Below the pieces are notes generated by a model, which worked only from the letters and a program-made list of their open reading frames with translations, did not search any database and was not told the DNA's origin. DNA of 64,000 nucleotides from Clostridium sp. AM33-3. Lineage in GTDB: Bacteria; Bacillota; Clostridia; Lachnospirales; Lachnospiraceae. The position numbers and the translations under genes are program-made. The stretch lies in the NCBI RefSeq assembly GCF_003480315.1, contig NZ_QUIV01000006.1:99092-163091 (forward strand), written 5' to 3'. Of the stretch, positions 61,553-64,000 are shown in pieces; position 1 is the stretch's first letter, and the number at the start of each line of letters is the position of its first letter.

Positions 61553-63472
61553 ATGAAAATAATCAATATCGGCATTCTGGCCCATGTAGACGCAGGAAAA
61601 ACTACATTGACAGAAAGTCTGCTATACACCAGTGGAGCGATTGCGGAACAGGGAAACGTGGATAAAGGGACCACAAGAACAGACACTATGATTTTGGAAC
61701 GGCAACGGGGAATTACCATTCAGACAGCGGTTACTTCTTTTTATTGGAATGATTATAAAATCAATATCGTGGACACTCCCGGTCATATGGATTTTTTAAC
61801 CGAAGCATACCGCTCTTTATCTGTCCTTGACGGAGCTGTTTTAGTCATTTCAGCAAAAGACGGCGTACAGGCACAAACCCGTATATTATTCCATGCGCTT
61901 CAGAAAATGGACATTCCGACAATTATCTTTATAAATAAGATAGACCAAAATGGGATCGACCTGCAGTGTGTTTACCAAAGCATTAAAGATAAACTTACCA
62001 GTGATATGATTGTCATGCAGGAGGTTTCCCTGTCGCCAAAGATAACCATGACCGATATTTCTGATTTAGACAAATGGGATATGATTATTTCCGGAAGCGA
62101 TGAACTATTAGAACGATATGTTGCAGAGGATTCTTTGGATATACAGGAATTACAATATGAAAAGTGCAAAAGAACCAGATGCTGCTCTTTGTTTCCTGTT
62201 TATCATGGGAGTGCAAAAGACAATTTAGGAACAGAAAAACTGATTGAAGCGATTATAGAAACTTTCATTACAGAAACGGACGATATTCAGTCTGAATTAT
62301 GTGGATATGTTTTTAAGGTTGAGTATACAGAGCGGAAAAAACGGCTTTCTTATTTACGCCTGTATCATGGGACGCTCCATTTACGGGATACCCTGCTGCT
62401 GTCAAAAAAGGAAAAAATAAAGATTACAGAAATGTGTATTCCGTCAAATGGTGAAATCGTCCCGGCTGACCATGCCTGTCCGGGAGAAATTGTTATTTTA
62501 GCTGATGATACTTTGAAACTGAACGATATCCTGGGAAATGAAAAACTCCTGCCTCACAAAACACGGATTGATAATCCCATGCCATTACTTCGGACAACGG
62601 TAGAGCCGCAAAAGCCGGAGCAAAGGGAAGCCCTGTTAAATGCCCTCGCAGAGATTGCTGATACAGACCCTCTTTTGCATTTTGACATTGATACTGTTAC
62701 CCATGAGATTATGTTATCTTTTTTGGGAAAAGTACAGTTAGAAGTTATTTGTTCGCTATTAGAAGAAAAATATCATGTGGGCGTGGCTATGAAAGAGCCT
62801 TCGGTTATTTATCTGGAAAGACCGCAAAAAAAAGCGAGCTGCACGATTCATATTGAAGTGCCGCCGAATCCGTTTTGGGCATCTATTGGTTTGACTGTAA
62901 CACCGCTTCCTGTTGGAAGCGGAACACAATATAAAAGCGAGGTATCTCTCGGCTATTTAAACCAAAGTTTTCAAAATGCCGTCATGGAGGGTGTGCGTTA
63001 TGGAATGGAGCAGGGCTTATATGGCTGGGGAGTGACAGACTGCCAAATTTGTTTTGATTATGGAGTTTATTACAGCCCGGTCAGCACCCCCGCTGATTTT
63101 CGTTTTCTTGCGCCTGTCGTGTTGGAGCAGGCATTGAAAAAAGCAGGGACACAACTGTTGGAACCATACCTTTCCTTTACCCTTTTTGCACCGCAGGAAT
63201 ATCTTTCACGGGCTTATAATGATGCACCAAAGTATTGCGCAATCATTGAATCAACCAGACTTGAAAAAGATGAAGTTATTTTTAAGGGTGAAATCCCTGC
63301 CCGTTGTATCGGTGAATATAGGAATGATCTGAATTTTTATACAAATGGAAGAAGTGTCTGCATTACAGAATTAAAAGGGTATCAGGAAACTTCCGGCGAG
63401 CCTGTATTTCAGCCACGCCGCCCGAACAGCCGTTTAGACAAGATCCGGCATATGTTTCAGAAGATAATGTAA
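61553..63472 (+). CDS. tet: Tetracycline ribosomal protection protein, Tet(32)/Tet(O)/Tet(W) group
   Basis: 639-residue EF-G-like GTPase that removes tetracycline from the ribosome. G1 AHVDAGKTT at 10-18, G2 RGITIQ, G3 DTPGH, G4 NKID. GGGAGGAC upstream of the ATG. By memory, the first half is closest to Tet(32)/Tet(O)-like proteins while the stretch from about residue 315 ([20 protein letters not shown]) onward reads like Tet(W), so a mosaic allele is likely. Exact allele needs alignment. Transcribed with tet(40). Confidence 0.93.
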   Translation: MKIINIGILAHVDAGKTTLTESLLYTSGAIAEQGNVDKGTTRTDTMILERQRGITIQTAVTSFYWNDYKINIVDTPGHMDFLTEAYRSLSVLDGAVLVISAKDGVQAQTRILFHALQKMDIPTIIFINKIDQNGIDLQCVYQSIKDKLTSDMIVMQEVSLSPKITMTDISDLDKWDMIISGSDELLERYVAEDSLDIQELQYEKCKRTRCCSLFPVYHGSAKDNLGTEKLIEAIIETFITETDDIQSELCGYVFKVEYTERKKRLSYLRLYHGTLHLRDTLLLSKKEKIKITEMCIPSNGEIVPADHACPGEIVILADDTLKLNDILGNEKLLPHKTRIDNPMPLLRTTVEPQKPEQREALLNALAEIADTDPLLHFDIDTVTHEIMLSFLGKVQLEVICSLLEEKYHVGVAMKEPSVIYLERPQKKASCTIHIEVPPNPFWASIGLTVTPLPVGSGTQYKSEVSLGYLNQSFQNAVMEGVRYGMEQGLYGWGVTDCQICFDYGVYYSPVSTPADFRFLAPVVLEQALKKAGTQLLEPYLSFTLFAPQEYLSRAYNDAPKYCAIIESTRLEKDEVIFKGEIPARCIGEYRNDLNFYTNGRSVCITELKGYQETSGEPVFQPRRPNSRLDKIRHMFQKIM

Positions 63473-63550
63473 CGTCTTGCGCAATGCAAGCGTTCATTGC
63501 TGGCTATTGCGAAATATCCCAGAAGGCCGGCTCCCAAGGAGGAAACGTCA

Positions 63551-63640
63551 ATGATCCTGCCTTCAGTGATTATACCTCTATATTTTGTCTGGTGCATTAA
63601 GGAAACCTCAGACACGGTAAATATGTCCTATAACTTCTGA
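63551..63640 (+). CDS. Leader peptide upstream of tet(40)
   Basis: 29 codons, MILPSVIIPLYFVWCIKETS then DTVNMSYNF, behind AAGGAGG at 8-nt spacing. It ends just before a hairpin (63642-63658). Size and place suggest a regulatory leader between the two tet genes. Confidence 0.5.
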   Translation: MILPSVIIPLYFVWCIKETSDTVNMSYNF

Positions 63641-63641
63641 T

Positions 63642-63658
63642 GGAGGGGGAACTCCTCC
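63642..63658 (+). promoter_or_regulatory. Hairpin after the tet(40) leader peptide
   Basis: GGAGGGG-GAA-CTCCTCC, a 7-bp stem with a 3-nt loop. Its strong GGAGG side mimics a ribosome site; it could attenuate or stall. About 100 bp before tet(40). Confidence 0.5.
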
Positions 63659-63758
63659 TTCCGTTATATCTATATAGATTTATTAGATTGGACTTTGTAA
63701 CTATTAACCAGTAGTCGTTCTTGACTACACCATTATTATACTAGGAGAATGTAACTTC

Positions 63759-64000
63759 ATGTTTGCTAAAAATTCAAAGGCATATTCTGTCTACCTGCTG
63801 TTCCGATTTGTCTGTTCCCTGGCGGTTTCTATGTCCACAGTGCTTTCCATCGTGTACCACCTGGAGGTGGTGCAGCTGGATGCTTTCCAGCTTGTCCTGG
63901 TAGGGACGGTTCTGGAGACCTCCTGCTTTCTGTTCGAGATACCCACCGGTGTGGTGGCGGATTTGTATAGCCGTCGGCGCTCGGTGCTGATTGGAATGTT
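63759..64000 (+). CDS. tet(40): Tet(40) tetracycline efflux protein (start only)
   Basis: The first 80 codons of an MFS transporter: MFAKNSKAYSVYLLFRFVCS, LSIVYHLEVVQLDAFQLVLV, FEIPTGVVADLYSRRRSVL (the MFS loop 2-3 motif). I recognise it as Tet(40), known to sit behind mosaic ribosomal protection genes in gut Clostridia. TAGGAG lies 11 nt upstream of the ATG. The rest is outside the window. Confidence 0.88.
   Translation, partial: MFAKNSKAYSVYLLFRFVCSLAVSMSTVLSIVYHLEVVQLDAFQLVLVGTVLETSCFLFEIPTGVVADLYSRRRSVLIGM

Noticed and set aside
1-64000. rRNA, tRNA or classic riboswitch genes
   Set aside because: No stretch matched the conserved cores I looked for.

Overview
The window is almost entirely mobile DNA from an anaerobic gut-type Clostridia (Lachnospiraceae/Ruminococcaceae-like Firmicute). 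This is judged from the families present (Tn1549/CTn-type conjugation genes, TnpV, DUF4315/DUF4366, FeoB-associated Cys-rich protein, MATE exporters), the strong AGGAGG ribosome sites and the tetracycline genes. No rRNA, tRNA, CRISPR array or core housekeeping cluster is visible. Nearly everything reads on the minus strand.

Layout. 0.05-3.1 kb: Tn916-type excisionase at the left edge (its integrase would lie outside), an unknown protein, a four-gene XRE/MNT/HEPN/53-aa toxin-antitoxin-like operon with its own promoter and terminator, a frameshifted HNH nuclease gene and the N-terminal stub of a mobilisation protein. 3.6-6.9 kb: a compact operon of a ribbon-helix-helix regulator, a PD-(D/E)XK nuclease-like protein and a DUF1156 DNA methyltransferase, which I read as a restriction-modification or defence island of unusual composition. 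6.9-11.4 kb: scars of a second, related element (truncated large serine recombinase, pcfB stub, N-truncated RepA, ParA, DUF3970, DUF6075, CD1845 protein). 11.7-15.8 kb: intact large serine recombinase, MazF-like protein, sigma-like factor and XRE regulator.

15.9-29.4 kb is a metal and stress cargo block. It holds an AraC regulator, feoAB with small accessory proteins, a MATE exporter, csoR-copA (copA ends in a fused, possibly separately translated CopZ), an HMA protein, a Zn/Cd P-type ATPase, two divergent ArsR regulators, a nitroreductase with a divergent HxlR regulator, and a truncated radical-SAM gene. Three copies of one direct-repeat motif (TCCAATC repeated at 21-bp spacing), in front of araC, the MATE-feoAB operon and copA/HMA, suggest that the AraC protein controls a metal regulon. 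29.4-35.5 kb: FtsX-type ABC transporter with a LytTR two-component system and an XRE regulator.

35.7-60 kb is the conjugation and replication backbone of a Tn1549-like ICE: MOBP relaxase, MobC, a 2929-residue methylase-helicase with a tnpV gene in another frame inside it, TTAP, a primase/antirestriction fusion, TopB, DUF4366, DUF4315, a CHAP hydrolase and the C-terminal half of VirB4. VirB4 is cut at about 59.99 kb, where a tetracycline-resistance island begins: methyltransferase fragment, XRE-membrane protein, attenuator-controlled ribosomal protection gene, then tet(40), which runs off the right edge. With virB4 broken and its upstream genes not visible, the element may not transfer by itself unless the missing part lies beyond the window.
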